This document shows positions 47,137-58,681 of a stretch of DNA of 64,000 bases, one piece after another. The first letter of the stretch is position 1; each line of letters begins with the position of its first letter. Both the position numbers and the translations under genes were made by a program. A model generated the notes under the pieces. It did not search any database. It had not been told where the DNA came from and saw only the letters and a program-made list of their open reading frames with translations. The stretch is from Candidatus Saccharicenans sp. Its GTDB lineage: Bacteria > Acidobacteriota > Aminicenantia > Aminicenantales > Saccharicenantaceae. The stretch is taken from positions 1 through 64,000 of the forward strand of contig JANLFU010000003.1 of the NCBI GenBank assembly GCA_024653215.1, given 5' to 3'.

Positions 47137-47931
47137 ATGGACGTCGGCAAGGCAGTCGGAACGGTTGTCTTTGTTCTGTTGCTGGCTTTGATAATGGCCG
47201 GGCCGGTCCATTCATATCAGACCCAGGCCGGCGAACCGAAGGTGGAGTTCAGGGAAACCAGCCGGGACTTTGGCCGCATAAAACAGGGTGAGGTGGTCAG
47301 CCATGAATTTACCTTCCGCAATGTCGGGAAGGGGATTCTGGTGGTCAAAAATGTTAGCACTTCTTGCGGCTGTGCCGCGGCCCTGGTTTCCCAGAAGGAA
47401 CTCTCACCCGGTCAGGAAGGTAAAATTAAAGTCAGCTTCGATTCCCGGGGTTATGCCGGCAAGGTTATAAAATATATATATTTTGAAAGCAACGACCCCG
47501 GCAGGCCAAGGCAGGAACTTACCATTACGGCCGAGGTTGAAACCGGCCCGGCACCCAGGATTGAGCTTGAACCCTATAACCTGGACCTGGGCCTGGCCCT
47601 GGAGGGCGAGGCTTCGGAGGCCGTGATCAAGGTCAAGAACAGCGGGCAGCTGGAGCTGGTGTTTGACATCGACAATCCGGGTTTTACCTTCATGGTCGGC
47701 AATAAGGTCATCAGCTTTCCCCATAAGGTCCCGGCGGGAAAGGAAATCATGCTCCGGGCCCTGGTCCCGGCGAGAGAGGGACGGATAGGTCCCCAGAGAG
47801 AATACGTGCTCATAAAGTCCAACGACCCGGCCCGCCCCAGCCTGTCCGTTTTTATCAGCCGGTATGTGGTCACCAGGGAAGAGCTGCGGCGCCTGTTCGA
47901 AAAGTACGGGAAGGAACTGGGGATAAAATAG
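47137..47931 (+). CDS. DUF1573 domain protein with signal peptide
   Basis: SD AAGGAGG, ETSRDFGRIKQGEVVSHEFTFRNVGKGILVVKNVSTSCGCAAALV. Confidence 0.85.
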   Translation: MDVGKAVGTVVFVLLLALIMAGPVHSYQTQAGEPKVEFRETSRDFGRIKQGEVVSHEFTFRNVGKGILVVKNVSTSCGCAAALVSQKELSPGQEGKIKVSFDSRGYAGKVIKYIYFESNDPGRPRQELTITAEVETGPAPRIELEPYNLDLGLALEGEASEAVIKVKNSGQLELVFDIDNPGFTFMVGNKVISFPHKVPAGKEIMLRALVPAREGRIGPQREYVLIKSNDPARPSLSVFISRYVVTREELRRLFEKYGKELGIK

Positions 47932-47958
47932 TTAAGGTGCCGGCTTAAGGGAGATGAC

Positions 47959-48186
47959 GTGGCCAAACCCATCCTGACAGTCAGAGTTCAACCGAAAGCT
48001 TCCAAAAGGGAGATTGTTCCCATAACGGCCACCGAATTCAGAGCCAGGCTGACTTCTGCGCCGGAAAAGGGCCGGGCCAACCGGGAGCTGCTGGAGCTTC
48101 TGTCCGAATACCTGGGCCTGCCCTTGTCCAGGTTGAAAATAATCCGGGGCGAAAAATCCCGGGTCAAGCTGGTGGAAATCAGCTGA
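47959..48186 (+). CDS. DUF167/YggU family protein
   Basis: VRVQPKASKREIV..FRARLTSAPEKGRANRELLELLSEYLGLPLSRLKIIRGEKSRVKLVEI. Confidence 0.9.
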   Translation: MAKPILTVRVQPKASKREIVPITATEFRARLTSAPEKGRANRELLELLSEYLGLPLSRLKIIRGEKSRVKLVEIS

Positions 48187-48309
48187 TGATTTTGGCCATT
48201 CCGAAGCTCCCGCGCACTGCTGGCGGTTGGCTTATTTTTCCCGGTTGTTGTGGCTGCGGCGAATGTTTACAATTAGAAGAGAGTTTAATCCGACAACCTG
48301 GGTGGCGGC

Positions 48310-49620
48310 ATGAGTTACCTTAACCTGGTAAGTCTGGGCGGCCTGGTAATTCTGGCCCTGGTGGCCTGGTTATTTTCCTCCAACAAGAAGGTAGTCAACT
48401 GGAAAGTGGTGGGCTGGGGACTGGGCCTGCAGCTTCTTTTTGCCTTTGTCATTTTCCTGGTCCCGGCTGGCGGGCGAGTATTTCTGGTCATTAATGAAGT
48501 GGTGGTCCGGGTCCTGGACAGCGCCACTTCTGGCATCAAGTTTCTTTTTGGCCCGCTGGCCCTGCCCCCCGGGACCAGCAACGAGAGCGGTGAAACTTCC
48601 CCGGGTTTTATCCTGGCCTTCCAGGCGCTGCCGACCGTGGTCTTTTTTGCCGCCCTGGTCGGAGCCCTTTATTACCTTAAGGTGATGCCCTTTCTGATCC
48701 GGCTGTTTGCCAGGGTCTTTACCCGCCTGATGAAAATCAGCGGGGCTGAATCGCTGTGTGTCTCCAGCAATATCTTTGTCGGGGTGGAATCATCGCTGGT
48801 AGTCAGGCCATATCTTCCGCAGATGACCTCTTCCGAACTGGCCACGATTCTGACCGCGGGCATGGCCACCATTGCCTCCTCGGTTCTTTCGGTCTACGTG
48901 ATGATTCTAAGAGCCGGCTTGCCGACGATTGCCGGGCACCTGGTTTCAGCTTCCATCCTCTCGGCCCCGGCCGCCCTGCTCACGGCCAAACTGATGTTTC
49001 CGGAAACGGAACAGCCGGTTACCCTGGGCCTGGACGTTAAACCCTATTACGAAAAAGAAGACAACCTGATCATGGCCATCATCAACGGGGCCCAGTCCGG
49101 TCTCAAGCTGCTGGGGGGAATAGTGGCCCTGTTGCTGGCTTTCCTGGGGCTTCTGGCCCTTCTGGACCTGGTCCTGGGCTGGCTGGGCGGCCAGCTGAAT
49201 CACCTGCTGGGCTGGAGTTTTAGCTGGCAGGTTTCCGGCATTCTTAGCTATGTTTTTTACCCTTTTACCCTGGTCATGGGAGTTTCTCCCCAGGATGCTT
49301 CTCTGGTGGCCAGGCTCCTGGCTGAAAGGGTGGTGGCCACCGAGCTGGTCAGTTACCAGCATCTGGCCGGGCTGCTCCAGGCCGGTGCCTTCCACGACCC
49401 GCGTTCGGCCATCATCGCTTCCTATGCCCTCTGCGGCTTTGCTCACGTGGCTTCCCTGGCCATTTTTGTCGGGGGAATTGGGGCCCTGGCCCCGGGCCGG
49501 CTGAAGGACCTGTCGCGACTGGGGCTTAAAGCCCTGCTGGCGGCCACCCTGGCCTGTCTTATCACCGGAGCGGTGGCCGGCGTTTTCTACACCGGCTCTT
49601 CGGTGCTCTTCGGCCGGTGA
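48310..49620 (+). CDS. concentrative nucleoside transporter (CNT/NupC family)
   Basis: NKKVVNWKVVGWGLGLQLLFAF, FVGVESSLVVRPYLPQMTSSELATILTAGMATIASSVL, YALCGFAHVASLAI. Confidence 0.92.
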   Translation: MSYLNLVSLGGLVILALVAWLFSSNKKVVNWKVVGWGLGLQLLFAFVIFLVPAGGRVFLVINEVVVRVLDSATSGIKFLFGPLALPPGTSNESGETSPGFILAFQALPTVVFFAALVGALYYLKVMPFLIRLFARVFTRLMKISGAESLCVSSNIFVGVESSLVVRPYLPQMTSSELATILTAGMATIASSVLSVYVMILRAGLPTIAGHLVSASILSAPAALLTAKLMFPETEQPVTLGLDVKPYYEKEDNLIMAIINGAQSGLKLLGGIVALLLAFLGLLALLDLVLGWLGGQLNHLLGWSFSWQVSGILSYVFYPFTLVMGVSPQDASLVARLLAERVVATELVSYQHLAGLLQAGAFHDPRSAIIASYALCGFAHVASLAIFVGGIGALAPGRLKDLSRLGLKALLAATLACLITGAVAGVFYTGSSVLFGR

Positions 49621-49909
49621 TGTCCGGGTGGCGGAGCCGGCCAGCGGCCTTGGCTCCAGCCGGACCCGGCTAAAGCCCAATAATTAACTTATTGATAGCC
49701 TTCTATACGGGAAATTTCGTTAAGCTTTTTCGTTTCAAAGTCACCCGTCAATTCCGAGGGCAAGCCCCGGAGCATGATAGTCGCCCGGTTACCGCTTTGT
49801 TCCCGATGAGAATAAAACGGCTTTCCTCCGTCTTTACTGTTGGAAAAAGTTTTTTAGAAATTGGCCCGGATATGATAGAATCTGAGAAAAGCAGTAAGGA
49901 GTAACAATC

Positions 49910-50785
49910 ATGACCGGACAAATCAAGACTATTCTCTGGGCCACGGATTTTTCCAAAGAATCCTTAACGGCTCTGTCCTACGCCAATTATCTGGGCAGAC
50001 GTTTCGGGGCCGAGATCAAGGCCCTGCACGTGGTCCCGGATTTTGCCCCGGCCCTTTATGAAAGCCGGGGGGTGGTGGTGGCCGAGCTGATGGAAAAACA
50101 GGAAGAGAGCCGGCGCCAGGCCCTGAAAAAGTTGCAGCGTCTTGCTGATAAAAACGAAATCAAGTTTTCCAAGCTGATTGTTGATACCGGCTCGGCCGGG
50201 AAGAAGATCCCGGAGTTGGCCGAGAAGGAAAAGTGCCAGCTGGTGGTCATCGGCCGCAAAGGCCTGTCCGCCCTGGAAAAGATACTTCTGGGCAGTGTGG
50301 CCAACCAGGTCCTGAGGCGGTCCCGGGTACCGGTTCTGGTGGTGCCCAAGCGCCGGGTAGGCCCGAAAATTGAAAACATCCTGGTGCCCACCGACTTTTC
50401 GGCTGCCGAAGAAAGGGAGCGAGACTATGCCTGGATGCTGGCCTCCAGCCTCAAGGCCAACCTGACCCTGCTCTATATCCTGGAACTTTACGATTTTAAG
50501 TTCTCTCCCGATGAGATTAAAAAGATGATGGACGAGGCCCTTCAGACACTGAAGAGCCGGAAGAAAAAGAAAGGCGATTTTGAAATCAAGGAGGTGGTGG
50601 TCAGGGACCTTAATGCCGCGGCCGGAATTGTGACCTATGCCGCCCGGCATAAACTCGACCTGATAGTGATGTCCACCTGCGTTTCGCCGCTGGAGAGATT
50701 TTTCCTGGGCAGCACCACCGAGAAGGTCATATCCTACTCGACCGTGCCGGTGCTGGCCCTACCTTCGGTCTATTGTAAGAAGTGA
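49910..50785 (+). CDS. tandem universal stress protein (UspA) domains
   Basis: ILWATDFSKESLTALSYA, VIGRKGLSALEKILLGSVANQVLRRSRVPVLVV; second copy ILVPTDFSAAEE, GSTTEKVISYSTVPVLAL. Confidence 0.92.
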   Translation: MTGQIKTILWATDFSKESLTALSYANYLGRRFGAEIKALHVVPDFAPALYESRGVVVAELMEKQEESRRQALKKLQRLADKNEIKFSKLIVDTGSAGKKIPELAEKEKCQLVVIGRKGLSALEKILLGSVANQVLRRSRVPVLVVPKRRVGPKIENILVPTDFSAAEERERDYAWMLASSLKANLTLLYILELYDFKFSPDEIKKMMDEALQTLKSRKKKKGDFEIKEVVVRDLNAAAGIVTYAARHKLDLIVMSTCVSPLERFFLGSTTEKVISYSTVPVLALPSVYCKK

Positions 50786-51888
50786 CGGACGAAAAACGGC
50801 AGCTGCGCTGGCTGGAGCTCAATTACCTGGTCAGCGAAGGCCTGCTGTCCGCCCGCCGGGCTATCAGCCTGATGGAGGGGGCGGAAGAGCTGTTCTCCGC
50901 CGACGAAACCCTGTTTGAGAAAGCCAGACTCCGGCCGGCTGCCCGGCAGAAGCTTCAAAGCGGGGAGCTACAGGCCCGGGCCGAGGCCGAACTTGAGAAG
51001 CTGACCAAAAAAGAGTATACTCTCTTACCTTTTGAGGATGCCCGGTATCCCCGGCTTTTGAGGGAAATCGTCGAACCTCCACCTGTCCTGTACTGCCTGG
51101 GCCAGCCTGATGTACTGAGCTGGGCGGCCGTGGCTGTGGTCGGGTCGAGAAGACCCAGCGCCTATGGCCGGGTTATGGCCGACCGGCTGTCCGAGGCTCT
51201 GGCGGCCTGCGGGCTGGTGGTGGCAAGTGGCCTGGCCCGGGGAGTCGATACCCTGGCCCACCGGGGTGCCCTGCGCAGCGGGCGGACGGTGGCCGTCCTG
51301 GGGTCGGGCCTGGAAAATATCTATCCGAGAGAAAACAGGATGCTGGCAGAAAGGATAGCCGAAGCGGGAGCGGTGGTCAGCGAATTTCCGCTGGACTCCG
51401 AACCACTCAGCTTTCATTTTCCGCTACGAAACCGGGTCATCAGCGGGTTGAGCCTGGCCTGCCTGGTGATAGAAGCCAGCCTGAATTCAGGGGCACTGAT
51501 CACCGCCCGGCTGGCCGCCGACCAGGGACGGGAGGTCCTGGCCGTGCCCGGTCCAGTGGATTCGGAGTTGAGCCAGGGGACCAATTTGCTCATAAAACAG
51601 GGAGCCAAACTGGTGGAAGCGGTGGAAGACATTTTGATGGAGTTGCCGCCTCCCTGGAAGGAAGCGGCCCTGAGCCGGCTGGCGGAGAAGAAAAATTCTG
51701 CCCCTGAGCTTCAGGGCCGGGAAAAAGAAGTCTACCTGGCCCTGCCCGGGACCTCTCTTATTCACATCGACGATTTATCTGATAAAATTCAGATATCAGT
51801 GGCCGAGCTCCTGACCGTGCTGCTGGCCCTGGAAATGAAAGACCTGGTGGTGCAGGAAGCCGGGAAATTTTTTCGCAGGAGAATTTGA
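50782..51888 (+). CDS. dprA: DNA processing protein DprA
   Basis: VAVVGSRRPSAYGRVMADRLSEAL, VASGLARGVDTLAHRGAL, ENRMLAERIAE, FPLRNRVISGLS. Confidence 0.95.
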   Translation: MTDEKRQLRWLELNYLVSEGLLSARRAISLMEGAEELFSADETLFEKARLRPAARQKLQSGELQARAEAELEKLTKKEYTLLPFEDARYPRLLREIVEPPPVLYCLGQPDVLSWAAVAVVGSRRPSAYGRVMADRLSEALAACGLVVASGLARGVDTLAHRGALRSGRTVAVLGSGLENIYPRENRMLAERIAEAGAVVSEFPLDSEPLSFHFPLRNRVISGLSLACLVIEASLNSGALITARLAADQGREVLAVPGPVDSELSQGTNLLIKQGAKLVEAVEDILMELPPPWKEAALSRLAEKKNSAPELQGREKEVYLALPGTSLIHIDDLSDKIQISVAELLTVLLALEMKDLVVQEAGKFFRRRI

Positions 51889-54267
51889 GTGGCTAAAGCC
51901 TTAGTGATTGTTGAGTCCCCGGCCAAGGCCAAGACCGTCAACCGCTATCTTGGTTCCGGTTACCTGGTCAAGGCCTCCATGGGACACGTCTGCGACCTGC
52001 CGAAGACCAAGCTGGGCGTAGACCTGAAGAACGATTTTAAGCCCACCTACCAGGTTATTCCGGAGAGGAAACGTCTGGTGGCCGAGCTCAGAAAGTTGGC
52101 CAGAGAGTCTGAAAAGGTCATCCTGGCAGCCGACCCGGACCGGGAAGGCGAAGCCATTTCCTGGCACCTGAGCCAGCTCCTGGCCCAGGAGAACGAGAAA
52201 GTCTACCGGGCAGTTTTCCACGAAATCACGGAAGAAGCCATCAGGGAAGCATTTAAGAAACTGGGACCGCTGGACCAGAATAAAATCAACGCCCAGCAGA
52301 CCAGGAGAATCCTGGACCGCCTGGTGGGCTACCTGATAAGCCCCCTGCTCTGGAAAAAAATCGGCCGGGGCCTGAGCGCCGGCCGGGTGCAGTCGGTGGC
52401 CCTCCGCCTCATCTGCGACCGGGAAAGAGAAATCAGGGATTTTAAGCCTGAAGAATACTGGACGATTGCCGCCATCCTGCGGGCTGAAAATCCGCCTGAA
52501 TTCCGGGCCCTGCTCGCGCGGGTGGACGGCAAAAAAGCCAGGATAAAGGATGAGAAGACTGCTCAGGAAATCCTGGAAGTTTGTCGCCGGCAGCCTTTTA
52601 TACTGGAAAAAATCCAGGTCAAGGCCAAGAAAAAGAATCCTCCTGCCCCCTACATAACCTCGACCATGCAGCAGGACGCCTACCGGCTGCTGCGCTTTCC
52701 GGTCAAGAAGACGATGATGGTGGCCCAGCGGCTGTACGAAGGACTGGAGCTGGGGGAGCTGGGCCCGGTTGGTTTGATCACCTACATGCGCACCGATTCG
52801 GTCCGGATTTCCGAGGTGGCCCGGGCTGCGGCCAAGAAGTATATCGCCGAGCATTTCGGCCCCGAATATGTGCCGGCCAAGGCTGCCCCTCACAAGTCCA
52901 GGAAGACCGCCCAGGAAGCCCATGAAGCCATCCGGCCCACCCACCTGGAGCTCACCCCGGACAGGGTTAAGCCGTACTTGAAAAAGGAAGAGTATGAACT
53001 GTACCGCCTGATCTGGAACCGGTTCCTGGCCTCCCAGATGAGCCCGGCCGAGGTGGAAGAGACCCAGTTTGATATCAAGGTGGATAAATATACCTTTGTG
53101 GCCCGGGGCGAGGTCATCAAGTTCAAGGGCTTTCTCGAACTTTATGAAAAACAGCACCTGCGTTTTGAGAACGCCGGAAATGGCGAGGGTAAACCGGGAG
53201 AAGCCACCGAGCCGGAAAAAGAAGAAGGCCAGCTGCCGGTGGCCAGAGAGGGTGAGACCCTCAGCCTGGTCGACCTGCAGAGCAAGCAGAACTTCACCCA
53301 GCCCCCGCCGCGCTATACCGAGGCCACCCTGGTCAAGGAGCTGGAGGCCCGGGGCATAGGTCGACCCAGCACCTACGCCCCCATCATCTCCACCCTTCAG
53401 GACCGGACCTATGTCATCAAGGAAGAGGGCCGCTTCCGCCCGACCGACCTGGGATTTTTTGTCACCGACTTTCTGGTCAAGAACTTTGCCGAGCTGTTCG
53501 ATTACAAGTTCACCGCCAGGATGGAGGAAAAACTCGACCGCATCAGCGACGGCCAGGCTGACTGGCTGGAGAGTCTCCGGCAATATTATGAGCTCTTGCA
53601 TAAGTACCTGGAACAGGGACATGAGACCGAGTCGGTAAAAAAGAACGGCATCCCGGTCGAGGATAAATGCCCGCGCTGCGGCAAGAACCTGGTGATCAAG
53701 GAAGGCCGGTACGGGAGGTTCAAGGCCTGCTCCGGCTACCCGGAATGCTCCTACAAGGAACCGATGGTCAAAAAAGAAAATAAAGTCACCGATAAAAAGT
53801 GTCCGAAATGCGGATCACCCCTCGTCTACCGCCGGGGAAAGTTCGGACCCTTCATCGCCTGCTCCACCTATCCGAAGTGCGATTATATCCAGAAGAAGGA
53901 AAAGATAGATACCGGCGTGCCCTGCCCGAAGGGTTGCGGCGGCACCATCATCAAGCGCCAGACAAGAAGAGGCAAGTATTTTTACGGCTGCAGCCATTTT
54001 CCCCGCTGTCGGTTTGCCAGCTGGGACGAGGTGCTTCTCCAGGATTGCCCGAAATGCGGAGCCAAGTATCTATTCAAGAAAGCCCCGGCCAAGAAAAAGC
54101 CTTATCTCTACTGTCATAACTGCGATTATGTCCTGTACCTGGAAGGAGAACCGTCCACCGGGCCGGCCGCTCCGGCCCCGGCCGAAACCGAAAAGCCTGC
54201 GCCTGCCACCACCCAGGCCGGCCAGGTTCCAGGAGAAACTGCCGGAAAAGATGAAAAAAGAGATTGA
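51889..54267 (+). CDS. topA: DNA topoisomerase I with four C-terminal zinc-ribbon-like modules
   Basis: VIVESPAKAKTVNRYLG, GLITYMRTDSVR, GIGRPSTYAPIISTLQ, C-terminal CPxCG repeats; GTG start. Confidence 0.97.
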   Translation: MAKALVIVESPAKAKTVNRYLGSGYLVKASMGHVCDLPKTKLGVDLKNDFKPTYQVIPERKRLVAELRKLARESEKVILAADPDREGEAISWHLSQLLAQENEKVYRAVFHEITEEAIREAFKKLGPLDQNKINAQQTRRILDRLVGYLISPLLWKKIGRGLSAGRVQSVALRLICDREREIRDFKPEEYWTIAAILRAENPPEFRALLARVDGKKARIKDEKTAQEILEVCRRQPFILEKIQVKAKKKNPPAPYITSTMQQDAYRLLRFPVKKTMMVAQRLYEGLELGELGPVGLITYMRTDSVRISEVARAAAKKYIAEHFGPEYVPAKAAPHKSRKTAQEAHEAIRPTHLELTPDRVKPYLKKEEYELYRLIWNRFLASQMSPAEVEETQFDIKVDKYTFVARGEVIKFKGFLELYEKQHLRFENAGNGEGKPGEATEPEKEEGQLPVAREGETLSLVDLQSKQNFTQPPPRYTEATLVKELEARGIGRPSTYAPIISTLQDRTYVIKEEGRFRPTDLGFFVTDFLVKNFAELFDYKFTARMEEKLDRISDGQADWLESLRQYYELLHKYLEQGHETESVKKNGIPVEDKCPRCGKNLVIKEGRYGRFKACSGYPECSYKEPMVKKENKVTDKKCPKCGSPLVYRRGKFGPFIACSTYPKCDYIQKKEKIDTGVPCPKGCGGTIIKRQTRRGKYFYGCSHFPRCRFASWDEVLLQDCPKCGAKYLFKKAPAKKKPYLYCHNCDYVLYLEGEPSTGPAAPAPAETEKPAPATTQAGQVPGETAGKDEKRD

Positions 54268-55138
54268 ACAGTTTCTCGACTTTCTAAAGTTTGAAAAAAA
54301 CGCCTCACCCCATACCATCGCCGGATATCGCCGTGACCTGAACCAGCTGGCCGCTTACCTTAAAGAAAAGGGACACACCTGGAGGACGGCCGAGACTCTG
54401 ACCCTGCGCGGCTTTCTGGCCGAGCTCCACGAACGGCGGCTGAAAAAGAGTTCCATCATCCGCAAGCTGGCGGCCATGCGCTCCTTTTTTGAATTCGGTT
54501 TAAGAAAAAAATGGCGCGATGATAACCCGGCCAGTGCCCTGGCCACCCCGCGGCAGGAGCAGAAGATTCCTGGATTCCTGACGGAGGAAGAAACCGCCCA
54601 GTTGCTGGAGTGGTCGGTTAACCGGGAGGACCCGCTGGAAGTCAGGGACCGGGCTATCCTGGAGTTGCTGTACGCTTCCGGGCTCCGGGTCTCGGAACTG
54701 ACCGGCCTGGACCTGGAGGACCTCCATCTCCGTGAAAGGCTGGTCAGGGTAAAAGGAAAGGGCAAAAAAGAAAGGATAGTGCCCTTCGGCCGTCAGGCGG
54801 AGAAATGGTTGCGGGAGTACCTGGCTTGCCGCTCCCGGCTTGGCCTGAAAAGCACCCCTTCCCCGGCCCTGTTCCTGAATTACCGCGGCCAGAGGTTGAC
54901 CGCCCGCTCGGTGCAGCGCCTGGTCCAGGACCGGTTGAAGCAGATAGCCGTGTTCCGCAAGATAAGTCCTCACTCGCTCCGTCATTCTTTTGCTTCTCAT
55001 CTCCTCAGCCGGGGGGCCGACCTGCGGGCCATCCAGGAGCTGCTGGGGCACCGAAGCCTGGCCACCACCCAGAAGTACACCCACCTTGACCTCGGCCGGC
55101 TTCTGGAAATCTACCGCAAGTCGCATCCCCGTTCCTGA
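54251..55138 (+). CDS. xer: XerC/D-family tyrosine recombinase
   Basis: ILELLYASGLRVSEL, GKGKKERIVPFG, PHSLRHSFASHLLSRGADLRAIQELLGHRSLATTQKYTHL. Confidence 0.94.
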   Translation: MKKEIEQFLDFLKFEKNASPHTIAGYRRDLNQLAAYLKEKGHTWRTAETLTLRGFLAELHERRLKKSSIIRKLAAMRSFFEFGLRKKWRDDNPASALATPRQEQKIPGFLTEEETAQLLEWSVNREDPLEVRDRAILELLYASGLRVSELTGLDLEDLHLRERLVRVKGKGKKERIVPFGRQAEKWLREYLACRSRLGLKSTPSPALFLNYRGQRLTARSVQRLVQDRLKQIAVFRKISPHSLRHSFASHLLSRGADLRAIQELLGHRSLATTQKYTHLDLGRLLEIYRKSHPRS

Positions 55139-55291
55139 CGATTTTTAATTCAATCGGAGATGGCGATTGACCCCATCTTTTTGCCGCAGTCCTTATTTAC
55201 CCTATTTGTTCCTTCGAGGCTCGGGCCCGGCTAAAAGGAAGAGGGGCAGGCAAGTACGGTTCTTCCCTGCCCCCGGTCTTGAAATTCCAGC

Positions 55292-55600
55292 CTATTTGCC
55301 CTCGCCCACGGTGATCAGGTCTTTAATCTGGTCGAAGACCTTTTCTCCGATGCCCCGGACCTTCATGATGTCCTCTATTTTCTTGAAAGGTCCGTTCTGG
55401 GTGCGATAGTCAACAATCCTCTGGGCCACTTTAGGCCCGATGCGGGGCAGGTTCTGGAGTTCGGCCGCGGAAGCCGTGTTGATGTTGATTTTGCCCGTCC
55501 CGGGTCTGGGCTGGTTCTGGGCATAGCCCGGGTTGAAGACCATCAAGCCGAAAAGAACCAGCAGGCTGAGTGCCAGTAATTTTTTGAAACCTCCGGTCAT
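55292..55600 (-). CDS. ComEA-type helix-hairpin-helix protein
   Basis: Signal peptide, KININTASAAELQNLPRIGPKVAQRIVDYR.. GPFKKIEDIMKVRGIG; SD AAGGAGG. Confidence 0.9.
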   Translation of the reverse strand: MTGGFKKLLALSLLVLFGLMVFNPGYAQNQPRPGTGKININTASAAELQNLPRIGPKVAQRIVDYRTQNGPFKKIEDIMKVRGIGEKVFDQIKDLITVGEGK

Positions 55601-55804
55601 GAGAACCTCCTTTCGCTTAAAGAGATTGCTGGAAACGGGCCAGGACGGTCCCGCGGGTAACTTATTCAAATTAAATGAATTATATCAGAGCCGACCCGCT
55701 CTAGTGGTAAAGGTTGCTTGACGGGAGGTTTATTAAGGTTAACAAAAATTAACCCCCGGAAGACAGGGCCAATGACAAACCGGGACGGTCGGTACTTAGT
55801 TTGA

Positions 55805-56413
55805 TTATTTTTTCTTCAGGTAGCTTTCCAGGAAAAGCCGCACTTTTTTGAGGGCCCGGCCGCGGTGGCTGACCCGGTTTTTTTCTTCCGGCCGCAACCG
55901 GGCAAAGGATTTCTTGAGCGGGGGATAATAGAAAACCGGGTCATAGCCGAAGCCATTGTGGCCGTCAGGCTCCGTCAGGATCAGACCCCGGACGCGGCCC
56001 CTGAAGGTTTTTATGATCCGGCCCTGGCTGCCCAGGCTGGCCACGCAGACAAAGCTGGCCCATCGCCTGTCCCCCGGCACGGCGGCCATAAGCTTTAATA
56101 ATTTTTTTATGTTTTTCTGGTCGTTGGCCCCGGGGCCGGAAAATCGGGCCGAGTAGACCCCGGGCTGCCCGCCCAGGGCTTCCACCTCAAGGCCAGAATC
56201 TTCGGCCAGCACCAGACCCGGATATTTCCGGCTGTAATAAAGGCATTTGCCACGGCTGTTTTTCTCAAAGGTTTTTCCGGTTTCCCGGCATTTTCCGAAT
56301 TCTGGATACCTGTCGAGGCTTTCTATCTTAAGAGGTAGCCCCCGTAACAATTTCTTCAATTCCCGGACCTTGCCGCGGTTGGTGGTGGCCAGAAGCAAGC
56401 GCTGCTCAGTCAA
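55805..56413 (-). CDS. rdgB: XTP/dITP diphosphatase (RdgB/HAM1)
   Basis: LLATTNRGKVRELKKLL, VLAEDSGLEVEALGGQPGVYSARFSG, GFGYDPVFYYP, SHRGRALKK. Confidence 0.95.
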   Translation of the reverse strand: MTEQRLLLATTNRGKVRELKKLLRGLPLKIESLDRYPEFGKCRETGKTFEKNSRGKCLYYSRKYPGLVLAEDSGLEVEALGGQPGVYSARFSGPGANDQKNIKKLLKLMAAVPGDRRWASFVCVASLGSQGRIIKTFRGRVRGLILTEPDGHNGFGYDPVFYYPPLKKSFARLRPEEKNRVSHRGRALKKVRLFLESYLKKK

Positions 56414-57053
56414 CCCGGAATTCCTCCAGCTGTCCCAGGTTCATCAGGCCGTCGTTAAATTCCTGCTCTTTCTCCTCGCTGCCAATCGTGGAGAAATTCA
56501 GTATCAGGAAGGCTCCTTCCTTTTTGATGGTGAGTCTTTCCAGCTTGACCCCGTGATGAAAACTCAACTTGCGCAGCTTGCTCAGCAGGTCGGGAGCGTC
56601 TTTGTATTTGAGGTGATAGTGGTAAATATTTTTTTTCAGATAAACGTCCTCAATTTTCCTGAAGGCCACCAGGGTGGCGATGATCAGGGCGGTCAGGATT
56701 AAAGCGGGCAGGTAATAGCCGGCTCCAATGACCAGGCCCAGCCCGGCCACCACCCAGATGGTGGTGGCTGTGGTCAGTCCGATGACCATGCCCCGGGCCT
56801 GGATGATGGTGCCCGCGCCCAGGAACCCGATGCCGGTGACCACCCCGGCCGCCATGCGGATAAGGCTGTCGGGCGTGGCGCTTGAACCCTGGACCAGCCC
56901 TACGGCCAGGCTCATCATCATGGCCGAGCCGACGCAGACCAGGATATTGGTCCTGAACCCGGCCGGCTTCTGGCTGGCCTCCCGTTCGATGCCGACCAGT
57001 CCACCCAGGGCCACGGCCAGGATCAGTTTGAGTATAATTTCCAGTATATCCAT
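56406..57053 (-). CDS. MgtC/SapB family membrane protein
   Basis: ALGGLVGIEREASQKPAGFRTNILVCVGSAMMM, GVVTGIGFLGAGTIIQ. Confidence 0.92.
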   Translation of the reverse strand: MDILEIILKLILAVALGGLVGIEREASQKPAGFRTNILVCVGSAMMMSLAVGLVQGSSATPDSLIRMAAGVVTGIGFLGAGTIIQARGMVIGLTTATTIWVVAGLGLVIGAGYYLPALILTALIIATLVAFRKIEDVYLKKNIYHYHLKYKDAPDLLSKLRKLSFHHGVKLERLTIKKEGAFLILNFSTIGSEEKEQEFNDGLMNLGQLEEFRVD

Positions 57054-57204
57054 CCTTTTACCCTTTCCTCAGGCTGGAGCCATCAGTCGCGGTGGCGGTT
57101 CCGGAACCCGCCCTTCCCAATTTTATTAAAAAGCCCGCGAAATTAGAAGTGGAAACCGTGGAGCGGATTAGATTTGTCCGTATCTCTGTGCTAAAATTCA
57201 CTAA

Positions 57205-58518
<1,314 letters not shown>

Positions 58519-58681
58519 AAAAAGAAATTTTCTGATTGTAAGTCAGTCTGGCTGGCGCCCGGTACAGGTATTATCTTAGTTACCGGCCAGGTATCGCTGA
58601 TCGATAATCATTTCTCTTCGGATTAAATACTTTTTGCTTTTTACCTTCTTGTTCTGTAATCTTTTTATAAAGGGATCAAAG

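Noticed and set aside
49692-49904. 70-aa plus ORF before the Usp gene
   Set aside because: No family signal; overlaps the probable promoter/leader of the Usp gene.
51901-53622. 573-aa ORF on the minus strand opposite topA
   Set aside because: Shadow ORF of a GC-rich conserved gene; low-complexity Gly/Gln/Leu-rich composition and no recognisable domain.
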